A stretch of 64,000 bases of DNA from Alteriqipengyuania lutimaris (GTDB lineage Bacteria; Pseudomonadota; Alphaproteobacteria; Sphingomonadales; Sphingomonadaceae), in the NCBI RefSeq assembly GCF_003363135.1, contig NZ_QRBB01000001.1, forward strand, positions 1,586,501 to 1,650,500, in the 5' to 3' direction. Under the pieces are notes generated by a model that did not search any database, had not been told where the DNA came from, and saw only the letters and a program-made list of their open reading frames with translations. Made by a program: the position numbers and the translations under genes. The number at the start of each line of letters is the position of its first letter. Position 1 is the first letter of the stretch. Below, piece after piece: positions 17,408 through 24,701 of this stretch.

Positions 17408-17973
17408 TCGCCGCGCTCCATGCATTCGCGCAGGCGATAGAGCCCGCGTCTTATCCAGCTTTTCATCGTGCCGAGCGGCACGCCCTCGCGCTCCGCCATC
17501 TCCGCATAGGTGCGCCCTTCGAGAAAGGCGGTGCGGATTGCGCTGCGCTGCGGCTCGTCCAGCGCGTCGAGGCAGGCGTGGACGCGCGATGTGCGTTCTT
17601 CGTCGATCAGCATCGCCTCCGCGCCCGGCCCTCCATCGGCCAGCGCCGCAGCCTCGTCGACCGGCACGGCGCCGCGCCGTACCTTGCCGGTGCGCAGGCG
17701 ATCTACCGAGCGGTTGCGCGCGAAAGTGGCCAGCCACGCGATCGGGCTGGCGCGCTTCCCGTCGTAGCGTGCGGCATTGCGCCAGAGAGAGATATATACG
17801 TCCTGCAAGGCGTCTTCGGCTTCTTTCCTGTCCCCCAAGATACGGTAGCAGATGCCGAAAAGCTTCACATTGGTGAGGCGGTACACCTCTTCGAGCGCGC
17901 GGCGATCGCCCTTCGCCATGCGCAGCATCGCGGCGTTCAGTGCCTCGCGGGCTTCGGGGCTGGAGGGTGTCAT
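17404..17973 (-). CDS. ECF RNA polymerase sigma factor (SigK-like)
   Basis: This is a 189-residue group 4 sigma factor. Region 2 spans about residues 28-95 (LFGICYRILGDRKEAEDALQ through PIAWLATFARNRSVDRLR). Region 4 spans about 128-180 (RSAIRTAFLEGRTYAEMAE with helix-turn-helix VPLGTMKSWIRRGL). It lies 3 bases after the stop of the cation efflux gene and overlaps its anti-sigma gene, so the three are probably one operon. The association with an RskA-type partner and a fasciclin gene matches the SigK group known from mycobacteria and found in proteobacteria. Confidence 0.92.
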   Translation of the reverse strand: MTPSSPEAREALNAAMLRMAKGDRRALEEVYRLTNVKLFGICYRILGDRKEAEDALQDVYISLWRNAARYDGKRASPIAWLATFARNRSVDRLRTGKVRRGAVPVDEAAALADGGPGAEAMLIDEERTSRVHACLDALDEPQRSAIRTAFLEGRTYAEMAEREGVPLGTMKSWIRRGLYRLRECMERGE

Positions 17974-17976
17974 CCC

Positions 17977-18888
17977 TCAGCAGCCGCTGCCACAGTCGCG
18001 TTTCTGTTCGATCTGAAGCGTGGCATGGCCGATATTGTGATCGTGCTCGAGCCTGTGCGCAATATGCGCCAGGAATTCATCACCCGGATGGCCCGCGGGC
18101 ATCACCAGGTGCGCGGTCAGCGCGGTTTCGGTGGTCGACATTGGCCAGATGTGCAGGTCGTGAACCTCGGTGACGCCCGGCTCCTTCTCCAGTGTCGCGC
18201 GCACCGCGCTCTCGTCGATCCCCTCGGGCACGCCCAGCAGGCCGAGTTTCAGGCTGTCGCGCGCGAGGCCCCAGGTGCCCCAGCCGATCACCGCCAGGAT
18301 GACCAGGCTGGTGACCGGGTCGAGCCAGATCGCGCCGGTCAGCAGGATCGCCGCGCCCGCGACCACCACGCCGACCGATACCAGCGCGTCGGCCGCCATG
18401 TGGAGGAAGGCGCCGCGAATGTTGAGATCGTCCTTCCTGCCCTTGAGGAAGAGCAGCGCGGTGGCGGTGTTGATGACGATGCCGACTCCCGCGACCCAGA
18501 TCATGGTCCAGCCCTCTGGCTCCACGGGATCGAGCAGGCGGTCGATCGTCTCGAACAAGATCGCGCCGATCGCGACCATCAGCAGCGCCGCATTGGCCAG
18601 CGCGGCAAGGATCGTGCTGCTCTTCAGCCCATAGGTGAAGCGGGCGCTGGGCGGACGCTTGGCCGCCGCGCTTGCGCCCCAGGCGATCAGCAGGCCGAGC
18701 ACGTCGGACAGGTTGTGGCCCGCATCCGCGACCAGCGCCATCGACCCGGAGAGGTAGCCGAAACTCGCCTCGACCACGACGAACACGGTGTTGAGCGCGA
18801 CGCCTATGGCAAAGGCGCGCCCGAAATCGGCCGGAGCGTGGCTGTGGCCATGCCCATGCGCGTGATCGTGCGAGTGATCGTGACCCAT
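17977..18888 (-). CDS. cation diffusion facilitator (CDF) efflux protein
   Basis: This is a 303-residue inner-membrane proton/metal antiporter, probably for Zn(II) or a similar divalent cation. A His-rich N-terminus (many HDH and HGH repeats, residues 3-17) is followed by six membrane helices. The metal site is visible as ADAGHNLSD (helix 2) and AADALVS (helix 5), and a cytoplasmic dimerisation domain contains VHDLHIWPM. The C-terminus ends in DCGSGC. It resembles CzcD/ZitB. It is the first gene of the set with the sigma and anti-sigma genes, which ties the regulon to metal or envelope stress, by inference. Confidence 0.93.
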   Translation of the reverse strand: MGHDHSHDHAHGHGHSHAPADFGRAFAIGVALNTVFVVVEASFGYLSGSMALVADAGHNLSDVLGLLIAWGASAAAKRPPSARFTYGLKSSTILAALANAALLMVAIGAILFETIDRLLDPVEPEGWTMIWVAGVGIVINTATALLFLKGRKDDLNIRGAFLHMAADALVSVGVVVAGAAILLTGAIWLDPVTSLVILAVIGWGTWGLARDSLKLGLLGVPEGIDESAVRATLEKEPGVTEVHDLHIWPMSTTETALTAHLVMPAGHPGDEFLAHIAHRLEHDHNIGHATLQIEQKRDCGSGC

Positions 18889-19059
18889 CGATCGGTTGCC
18901 CTTTGCCGTCTGGCTGCGTTCTCCAGCGGGGAACTAGGGATGCAGCCCATTCTTGCGCAAGAAAAATCTCGTAAATTCAGCCAGATATGGAATATCATTC
19001 GAAATCTTCGAGTGACTCAGATCACCTGTCCGGCGCTTCAAGTCGCTGAATAGACCTCG

Positions 19060-19686
19060 CTATTTGTCGGGATTGGGGAGCGAACAGCCTGACAGTGTCC
19101 CGCGTGGTTCCTGCTCGAGCCGCCGCTCCAGTGCTGCGAGCCGCTGGGCTGCGAGCGAAAGCCCCGTCTCGCGCGGACCCGTATCGAGCGGTACGGTGCG
19201 CCCGGACGTGCCGTTGCCCACGGGCGGCTGATAGACCCAGATGGTGCCGCCGCTATTCGCCGCCGCTCTGCGATAGAGCGCGCGGGCCTTGTCGGGATCG
19301 CAGGAAACGCCGCGTCCTTCCTCGAAGCGCACGCCGAGCTCCAGCTGCGCCTGCTTGTTCCCTGTGCTGGCAAGCCGTGCCACCTGGCCGAGCGGCAGGC
19401 TGGCGAGAGACTGGCGGTTGCCAAGGAGTGCCGTGCGCAGAGTGTTCGAAGCCTCGATACAGGCGTCGGACCGCGCGTCTGCATTCCTGCACGCGAGATC
19501 GTACAGGTTCATGGCGACGGCCAAACGTTGCAGGTCGTTCTGCGGGAGCATGGCGGCATTCGCGGTCGCATCGAAGGGCACACCCATATAGGCAGTCGGC
19601 GCTGCGCAGGCCGACAGGGCGATGGCGATCCCGGCGATGGCGATCGCGGGCTTGCGCTGGGGCGCGGTGCGGGACGCAAAGCGCAT
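19060..19686 (-). CDS. lipoprotein with one Sel1-like repeat
   Basis: This is a 208-residue protein with a lipoprotein signal ending in LSAC (cysteine about residue 27). One Sel1-like unit is readable (KQAQLELGVRFEEGRGVSCDPDKARALYRRAA, here broken into KQAQLELGVRFEEGRG and DPDKARALYRRAA), and four to five further cysteines occur. Sel1 units mediate protein contacts. The exact function is unknown. It lies 15 bases downstream of mtgA on the same strand, so an outer- or inner-membrane role near peptidoglycan synthesis is plausible. Confidence 0.75.
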   Translation of the reverse strand: MRFASRTAPQRKPAIAIAGIAIALSACAAPTAYMGVPFDATANAAMLPQNDLQRLAVAMNLYDLACRNADARSDACIEASNTLRTALLGNRQSLASLPLGQVARLASTGNKQAQLELGVRFEEGRGVSCDPDKARALYRRAAANSGGTIWVYQPPVGNGTSGRTVPLDTGPRETGLSLAAQRLAALERRLEQEPRGTLSGCSLPNPDK

Positions 19687-19701
19687 CTGCCCTCCTACGG
19701 A

Positions 19702-20373
19702 TTACTCATAGACGCACGCATCGAGCCCTTCGCGCGCCATGGTATCGACCGCGCGCGCCATCCGGTCGCCGTGGCGGCGCAGCCAGCCCTGCGGGTTCTT
19801 GACCTCGCGTTTCTTGGGGCTGGGCAGGGCGACCGCCATGCGCGCGGCCTCCGAATTGCTCAGCCGGTCCGCCCCGTGACCGAAATAGCGCAGCGATCCC
19901 GCCTGCGCGCCGTATGTGCCAATGCCGGTCTCGGCGACGTTGAGATAGACTTCCATGATCCGCCGCTTGGTCCACAGCGTTTCGATCAGGACGGTGAAAT
20001 AGGCTTCCAGCCCCTTGCGGAAGAAGCCGCCGCCTTGCCACAGGTACACGTTCTTCGCGGTCTGCTGGCTGATCGTGGAGCCGCCGCGCAGCCGCTTGCC
20101 CGATGCGTTGTCGCGCATGGCGGCCTGGATCGCGGCATAGTCGAACCCGTCGTGCTCGCAGAAATTCTGGTCTTCCGCCGCGATCACCGCGCGCACCAGG
20201 CTGCGGTCTATGTCGCCCAGGCTTTCCCAGTCCTTGGTGAAGCCATTCTCGTCCATCAGCATGGTCGCAGTGGCCGGGACCGGCACGAAGCGCCAGAGCA
20301 CCGTCAGGAACAGGCTCAGGCCGATGAACACCGCGACCAGCGCGGTCAGGATCTGGAGCGTGCGGAACAGCAT
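19702..20373 (-). CDS. mtgA: monofunctional peptidoglycan glycosyltransferase
   Basis: This is a 223-residue GT51 enzyme that polymerises lipid II into glycan strands in the periplasm. One N-terminal membrane anchor (about 5-28) precedes the GT51 domain with its motifs VIAAEDQNFCEHDGFD (catalytic Glu), RGGSTISQQTAKN, KRRIMEVYLNVAE and EAARMAVALPSP. There is no transpeptidase domain, which makes it MtgA rather than a class A PBP. Length is normal. Confidence 0.95.
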   Translation of the reverse strand: MLFRTLQILTALVAVFIGLSLFLTVLWRFVPVPATATMLMDENGFTKDWESLGDIDRSLVRAVIAAEDQNFCEHDGFDYAAIQAAMRDNASGKRLRGGSTISQQTAKNVYLWQGGGFFRKGLEAYFTVLIETLWTKRRIMEVYLNVAETGIGTYGAQAGSLRYFGHGADRLSNSEAARMAVALPSPKKREVKNPQGWLRRHGDRMARAVDTMAREGLDACVYE

Positions 20374-20410
20374 TGCGCGGCTGTCTAGAAGGTTCGGCGC
20401 AAGGCGACAA

Positions 20411-20800
20411 TCATCCGCGTTCCTGGCGCCGGTCGTAGTCCGCGCGGGCCTGCTCTATCCGCGCGACATTCTTTTCCGCCCACTGCCAGACGCCGCAGAA
20501 CGCCTCGGCCAGTTCGTGGCCCAGATCGGTCAGGGCATATTCGACGCGCGGTGGCACTTCGGGGAAGACGGTGCGGGATACCAGCCCCTCGCGCTCCATC
20601 TGGCGCAGCGTCTGGGTCAGCATCTTCTGGCTGATGCCGGGCAGGGCGCGTCCCAGCGCGCTGAAGCGGGTAGGCCCCGCCTCTTCGAGCGATTCGATGA
20701 CGAGCAGCGTCCACCTGTCGGCAACGCGGCCGATCGTCTCGTCGACCAGTTCGTTGATTTTCTGGTCGTCGTGATAGCTCGCAACCGCGGAACTCGTCAT
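20411..20800 (-). CDS. HxlR-family transcriptional regulator
   Basis: This is a 129-residue winged helix-turn-helix protein of the HxlR (DUF24) type. The helix-turn-helix region is WTLLVIESLEEAGPTRFSAL followed by GISQKMLTQTLRQMEREGLV and the wing EVPPRVEYALTDLG. Such regulators often sense electrophiles or redox state and control an adjacent oxidoreductase. Here an SDR gene diverges 104 bases away. There is no conserved N-terminal cysteine of the YodB kind, so the signal is unknown. A palindrome 3 bases upstream of the ATG suggests autoregulation. Confidence 0.9.
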   Translation of the reverse strand: MTSSAVASYHDDQKINELVDETIGRVADRWTLLVIESLEEAGPTRFSALGRALPGISQKMLTQTLRQMEREGLVSRTVFPEVPPRVEYALTDLGHELAEAFCGVWQWAEKNVARIEQARADYDRRQERG

Positions 20801-20802
20801 AT

Positions 20803-20818
20803 CTTACCTCCGGGTAAG
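20803..20818. promoter_or_regulatory. candidate HxlR operator palindrome
   Basis: CTTACC and GGTAAG form a perfect inverted repeat with a 4-base spacer, immediately upstream of the regulator's ATG and about 90 bases before the divergent SDR gene. The location and symmetry fit a dimeric repressor site. Use by this regulator is inferred. Confidence 0.45.
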
Positions 20819-20903
20819 TACCGCACTTCAAGGTGCCTGCTTTCCAATGGAGAGTGAAGGGATAATCTGGCGCCATGTCCAGACGCAAATCGGAGAAAGC
20901 GAC

Positions 20904-21647
20904 ATGAAGACCAGCGGCAACACCATCCTGATCACCGGCGGCGGCAGCGGCATCGGGCGCGAACTGGCGCGGCGGTGGCACGACCAGGGCAATAGCGTGA
21001 TCGTAGCCGGGCGAACGCTCGCCAGCCTCGAGGAGACCGCGAAGGGCTACGATGGCATCGAAGCGATGACGCTGGATGTCGGCGATGCGAAGGACATCGC
21101 GCGCTTCGCCAAGGAGGTCGTCGCGCGTTTCCCGGCTCTCAACGTGCTGGTCAACAACGCGGGGATCATGCGGTTCGAGGATATTTCGGGCCAGCGCGAC
21201 CTGAGCGATGCCGAAGCCACGATCGAGACCAACCTGCTCGGCCCGATCCGGTTGACCGACGCGCTGCTCGGGCATCTGAAGACGAAGGCCGACGCCGCGA
21301 TCGTCAACGTGTCCTCGGGCCTCGCCTTCGTGCCCATGCCCAAGACCGCGACCTACAGCGCCACCAAGGCCGCGCTGCACAGCTACACCGTGTCGCTGCG
21401 GGCCAAGCTGGAAGGGCAGGTCGAGGTGATCGAGATCATTCCGCCCGCGGTGCAGACCGAGCTGACGCCGGGCCAGTCGACGCGCGAGGGCTATATGCCG
21501 CTGGACGATTTCATCGACGAGACGATGGAAGGTTTCCGGACCGACGAGACGCCGCCGGAAGTGCTGACCAAACCCGTGCTGTTCCTGCGCAATGCGGAAG
21601 CGGAAGGCCGGTTCGACAAGGCCCTGGCGATGACCAGCCAGTTCTGA
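20904..21647 (+). CDS. short-chain dehydrogenase/reductase (DltE-like)
   Basis: This is a 247-residue classical SDR that uses NAD(P)H. The cofactor motif TGGGSGIG is at residues 11-18, NNAG is near 86, and the active-site pair YSATK is near 150 with a serine (VNVSSG) about 13 residues before it. The substrate is not evident. The ATG at 20904 has GGAGAA upstream and starts the family-length protein. The ATG at 20847 adds a 19-residue non-homologous leader. The HxlR regulator divergent to it is the probable repressor, a common pairing. Confidence 0.9.
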   Translation: MKTSGNTILITGGGSGIGRELARRWHDQGNSVIVAGRTLASLEETAKGYDGIEAMTLDVGDAKDIARFAKEVVARFPALNVLVNNAGIMRFEDISGQRDLSDAEATIETNLLGPIRLTDALLGHLKTKADAAIVNVSSGLAFVPMPKTATYSATKAALHSYTVSLRAKLEGQVEVIEIIPPAVQTELTPGQSTREGYMPLDDFIDETMEGFRTDETPPEVLTKPVLFLRNAEAEGRFDKALAMTSQF

Positions 21648-21669
21648 GAGCGGTTCGGCCTGGTCCAGT

Positions 21670-21709
21670 ACCGAACGAAAAAGGCGCGCACCGAACGAAA
21701 AAGGGGCGC
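21670..21709 (+). repeat. two 20-bp direct repeats
   Basis: Two adjacent copies of ACCGAACGAAAAAGGCGCGC (the second has GGGGCGC) lie between the SDR stop and the terminator. The second copy overlaps the 5' arm of the terminator, so the duplication may have arisen from it. Confidence 0.6.
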
Positions 21710-21735
21710 ATCCAACAGCGGATGCGCCCCTTTTT
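21698..21735. terminator. bidirectional terminator between SDR and rpoH
   Basis: AAAAAGGGGCGCATCC pairs perfectly with GGATGCGCCCCTTTTT around AACAGC. The A-tract and T-tract on both sides let it stop transcription from the SDR gene (plus) and from rpoH (minus). Confidence 0.9.
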
Positions 21736-21756
21736 ATTCTCAGATCCGGATGCGGA

Positions 21757-22662
21757 TTACGCCGCGAGCGGCATCAGCTTCTCGCCCGCGATCCGCTGCA
21801 TCGCCTTCTGCAGCTTCTCGAACGCGCGCACTTCGATCTGGCGGATGCGTTCGCGGCTGACGTCGTAGACCTTGCTCAGCTCTTCGAGCGTCTGCGGGTC
21901 TTCGGTCAGGCGGCGCTCGGTCAGGATGTGCTTCTCGCGGTCGTTGAGCGAATCCATCGCCTCGATCAGCATTTCGTGGCGCACCTGCGCCTCCTGCGAA
22001 TCCGCAGTGGTCTCGTCCTGCAGGGGGCGGTCGTCGGTCAGCCAGTCCTGCCACTGACTGGCGTTTTCTTCCTCGCCGCGCATCGACACGTTGAGGGAGG
22101 AATCGCCGCCCATCAGCATCCGGCGGTTCATGTTGACCACTTCCTGCTCGGGCACGCCGAGCTCGGTCGCGATCGTCTTCACGTCGTCCGGGTGGAGATC
22201 GGTGTCCTCGTAGGCATCGAGGTTGCGCTTCATCCGCCGCAGGTTGAAGAACAGCTTCTTCTGCGCGGCGGTGGTCCCCATCTTCACGAGGCTCCACGAA
22301 CGCAGGATATATTCCTGGATGCTCGCCTTGATCCACCACATCGCGTAGGTCGCGAGGCGGAAACCGCGATCGGGCTCGAATTTCTTGACGCCCTGCATCA
22401 GGCCGACATTGCCTTCGGAGATGAGATCCGAGACCGGCAGGCCGTAGCCGCGATAGCCCATCGCGATCTTGGCCACGAGCCGCAGGTGGCTCGATACCAG
22501 CTGGGCCGCCGCTTCGGGGTCTTCGTGCTCTTCGTACCGCTTTGCGAGCATGTATTCCTGCTCGGCGGTCAGCACGGGATACTTCTTGATCTCGGACAAA
22601 TAGCGGTTGAGGCTCTGCTCCCCACCAAGGGCCGGAATGGCTACTGCCTTGCTTTTACTCAC
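21757..22662 (-). CDS. rpoH: RNA polymerase heat-shock sigma factor sigma-32
   Basis: This is a 301-residue group 3 sigma factor. Region 2 is readable as SSHLRLVAKIAMGYRGYG and LISEGNVGLMQGVKKFEPDRGFRLATYAMWWI. The RpoH box QKKLFFNLRR is near residue 135. The region 4 helix-turn-helix is LEELSKVYDVSRERIRQIE. RpoH drives chaperone and protease genes. The clpP, clpX and tig genes of this window are typical candidates. It ends at a bidirectional terminator. Confidence 0.96.
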   Translation of the reverse strand: MSKSKAVAIPALGGEQSLNRYLSEIKKYPVLTAEQEYMLAKRYEEHEDPEAAAQLVSSHLRLVAKIAMGYRGYGLPVSDLISEGNVGLMQGVKKFEPDRGFRLATYAMWWIKASIQEYILRSWSLVKMGTTAAQKKLFFNLRRMKRNLDAYEDTDLHPDDVKTIATELGVPEQEVVNMNRRMLMGGDSSLNVSMRGEEENASQWQDWLTDDRPLQDETTADSQEAQVRHEMLIEAMDSLNDREKHILTERRLTEDPQTLEELSKVYDVSRERIRQIEVRAFEKLQKAMQRIAGEKLMPLAA

Positions 22663-22798
22663 TTGGTCCCTAACCTTTCTCTAGTCGACCCCACCCCCTC
22701 TTTGCGGGAACGGACCCCTGATGGGCATCCGGAAGCGTCGGGCCACTGAATGCTTTATAGGCCAACTCGTGCGCGAATTCGAGCGCTGTTCATCGATT

Positions 22799-24118
22799 TC
22801 AACGAGCGATTTCGTCGATCAGTTCCGCCATGTCATACGGGATTTGGGCGGTGTACTCGTGCCATTCCCCGCTGACGGGATGAATGAAGCCGAGGCTAGC
22901 GGCGTGAAGCGCCTGCCTGCGGAAAGACAACTTGTCGAGAATCGGCCGTAAGGCCTTCGGATCGCGTCCATATTGGGGATCTCCCAATAAGGGATGACCG
23001 ATTGACGCACAGTGAACGCGGACTTGGTGCGTGCGCCCGGTCTCGAGCCGGCATTCAAGAATGCTTGCGACGCGCAAAGATTTGGTTGTCCGGTAATGCG
23101 TCACCGCGTGCTTCCCGCGGGTCGCATCGGGGGGCAGCACCGCCATCTTCTTGCGGTCCCGGTCCGACCGGCCGAGCCGGGCGTTGATCGTCCCCTCGGC
23201 GGGCCTGGGCGTCCCTGCGCAGATCGCCACATAGCGGCGCGAGATCGAATGGTCGGCGAACTGCTTCGCCAGCCCCTCATGCGCCAAATCGGTCTTGGCG
23301 ACGACCAGCAGCCCGCTCGTATCCTTGTCGATCCGGTGGACGATGCCGGGCCGCTCGACCCCGTTGATGCCCGACAGGGCACCCCGGCAGTGGTGGAGCA
23401 GCGCGTTGACCAGCGTGCCGTCGCGATTGCCCGCCGCCGGGTGGACGACCATGCCCGCCGGCTTGTCGACCACGATCAGGTCCGCATCCTCGTAGACGAT
23501 GGTGAGCGGGATATCCTGCGGCTTGGCCTCCAGCGGGACGGGCGCGGGCACCCGGATGGCGAAAGGCGTCCCCGCCTCGACCTTGGCGGAGGGCGAGGTC
23601 GCGGGCTTGCCCCCCACGTCGACCGCGCCGTCGGCAATGAGTGCCTTGATCCGCTCTCGAGAAAGGTCGGTGGCGTCGGCCAAGGCCTTGTCGAGGCGGG
23701 TGAAGGACCGAGTTTTGCCCTGGATACTCTCGGCCCGTTCGGCGCCTCTCGAAGGAACGAGCGACCCTTCGACAAGCTCAGGGTGAGCGGGTTTTTCAGA
23801 TCCCTCTCCCCCCGCTCGTCCTGAGCTTGTCGAAGGACCGTCCTTGCTTCTTGCCAAGTGCGACACGCTTTCCCAGTCTCCGCGGATCAGCGCCTGCTTT
23901 TTCGCCCGGGACCACCCCTTTATCCGCCGCTCCGCCTCGAAGGCTTCCTGACGAGTCGGGAATTCCTGGCTCCATACCAGTTCGACCGGAAGCCTCTCCG
24001 AGGTGAACCCGGCCGCTTGCCCGGAACTATGCGCAGCTATGCGCTGTTCGAGATTGTCCGTATGCCCGGTGTAGTAGGCTCCGCCGTGACAATGTAGCAT
24101 GTAGGCCCAGAACGGCAT
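22799..24118 (-). CDS. GIY-YIG domain fused to RluD-type pseudouridine synthase
   Basis: One uninterrupted 439-residue frame holds two domains that are normally separate genes. Residues 1-83 are a YhbQ-like GIY-YIG endonuclease domain (WAYMLHC, AYYTGHT, EAERRIKGWSR). Residues 137-439 are an RluA/RluD pseudouridine synthase. It has an S4 RNA-binding part (TRLDKALADATDLSRERIKA) and the catalytic motif HRIDKDTSG with D264, and modifies rRNA uridines. The linker (about 94-118) is encoded by an inverted pair of REP-like palindromes. No ATG, GTG or TTG lies between the REPs and the S4 domain. An internal GTG at 23866 (residue 85, GGAG 12 bases upstream) could give a separate 355-residue synthase, but it would still include the REP-encoded peptide. 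Confidence 0.8.
   Translation of the reverse strand: MPFWAYMLHCHGGAYYTGHTDNLEQRIAAHSSGQAAGFTSERLPVELVWSQEFPTRQEAFEAERRIKGWSRAKKQALIRGDWESVSHLARSKDGPSTSSGRAGGEGSEKPAHPELVEGSLVPSRGAERAESIQGKTRSFTRLDKALADATDLSRERIKALIADGAVDVGGKPATSPSAKVEAGTPFAIRVPAPVPLEAKPQDIPLTIVYEDADLIVVDKPAGMVVHPAAGNRDGTLVNALLHHCRGALSGINGVERPGIVHRIDKDTSGLLVVAKTDLAHEGLAKQFADHSISRRYVAICAGTPRPAEGTINARLGRSDRDRKKMAVLPPDATRGKHAVTHYRTTKSLRVASILECRLETGRTHQVRVHCASIGHPLLGDPQYGRDPKALRPILDKLSFRRQALHAASLGFIHPVSGEWHEYTAQIPYDMAELIDEIAR
23765..23837. repeat. inverted pair of REP-like palindromes inside coding sequence
   Basis: Copy one (23765-23791) reads CCCTTCGACAAGCTCAGG then GTGAGCGGG. Copy two (23811-23837) is its near-perfect reverse complement, so the 73 bases can form a long stem with a 19-base loop. 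Read in the gene's frame it gives the peptide segments PSTSSGRAG and HPELVEGS. The same unit recurs at 24143, 52036 and 52090. It resembles the short palindromes common in sphingomonad genomes. Confidence 0.85.
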
Positions 24119-24142
24119 TGTCCGGCGTTAAGAAAAGTACGA

Positions 24143-24168
24143 TCCTTCGACAAGCTCAGGATGAGCGG
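24143..24168 (+). repeat. REP-like palindrome, single copy
   Basis: TCCTTCGACAAGCTCAGG followed by ATGAGCGG is the same unit as at 23765. It lies between the divergent GIY-YIG/RluD gene and the M67 peptidase gene, and its last base is the first base of the GTG start of the latter. It probably supplies the purine-rich leader of that gene. Confidence 0.8.
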
Positions 24169-24560
24169 TGCTTCAAATCACACATCTCGCGAGTGCGGCC
24201 ATGCTAACCCATGCGGCCAGCGCCCACCCCCAGGAATGCTGCGGCCTGCTGCTGGGCGAGGGCGGTCGCATTACGCACGCGCAGCCCGCCGCCAATGTCC
24301 ATCGGGACCCTGCCACCCATTTCGAAATCGACCCGCGCGACCTGATCGGGGCGTTCAAGGCGGAGCGTGCGGGCGGGCCGCAGGTGATCGGCTATTACCA
24401 TTCGCACCCGACCGGCGATCCTACGCCTTCGGCGACCGACCGCGCGCAGGCCGCGCACGACGGGAAGCTGTGGGCAATTGTTGCGCGTGACGCAATACGG
24501 TTGTTCAGGGATGGGGAGGAGGCGTTCGAGGCGCTTTCCTACGAAGTCGCGCCGCGCTAG
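24168..24560 (+). CDS. JAMM/MPN+ metallopeptidase (M67 family)
   Basis: This is a 130-residue zinc isopeptidase of the Mov34/MPN+ type. The JAMM signature is complete: E23 (PQECCGLLLG), H78 and H80 (YYHSHPTG), S88 and D91 (PSATD). Bacterial relatives cleave the tails of small carrier proteins in sulfur or thiamine pathways, or have unknown targets. No such partner is adjacent. The GTG at 24168 gives the family-length N-terminus (LQITHLASAAMLTHA). An ATG at 24201 would remove the first strand. The start directly follows a REP-like palindrome. Confidence 0.85.
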   Translation: MLQITHLASAAMLTHAASAHPQECCGLLLGEGGRITHAQPAANVHRDPATHFEIDPRDLIGAFKAERAGGPQVIGYYHSHPTGDPTPSATDRAQAAHDGKLWAIVARDAIRLFRDGEEAFEALSYEVAPR

Positions 24561-24631
24561 GCAGGCCGCGATGAATCGACACACCACGACCTTTCCTGCC
24601 ATCACGAAAACGCACCAGTTCGAGCGTGGCT

Positions 24632-24665
24632 TTTTTGCCCTTGGACACTGTGTCAGGTGTGTCAG
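24632..24665 (+). repeat. 34-nt element, copy 1 (upstream of chpT)
   Basis: The element runs TTTTTGCCCTTGGACACTGT and then GTCAGGTGTGTCAG. It contains the perfect palindrome GACACTGTGTC. A second copy with one mismatch lies upstream of queE (37149-37182, minus strand) in the same orientation relative to the gene. A GTG inside its last nine bases (24657) is in frame with chpT. Confidence 0.85.
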
Positions 24666-24701
24666 AACTCCAACAATGGCAGCGCAGCCCGGAAAGGCAT
24701 C

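Noticed and set aside
17164..19053. 629-residue plus-strand frame over the sigma, anti-sigma and CDF genes
   Set aside because: It covers three real minus-strand genes and is Arg/Ala/Gln-rich without domains.
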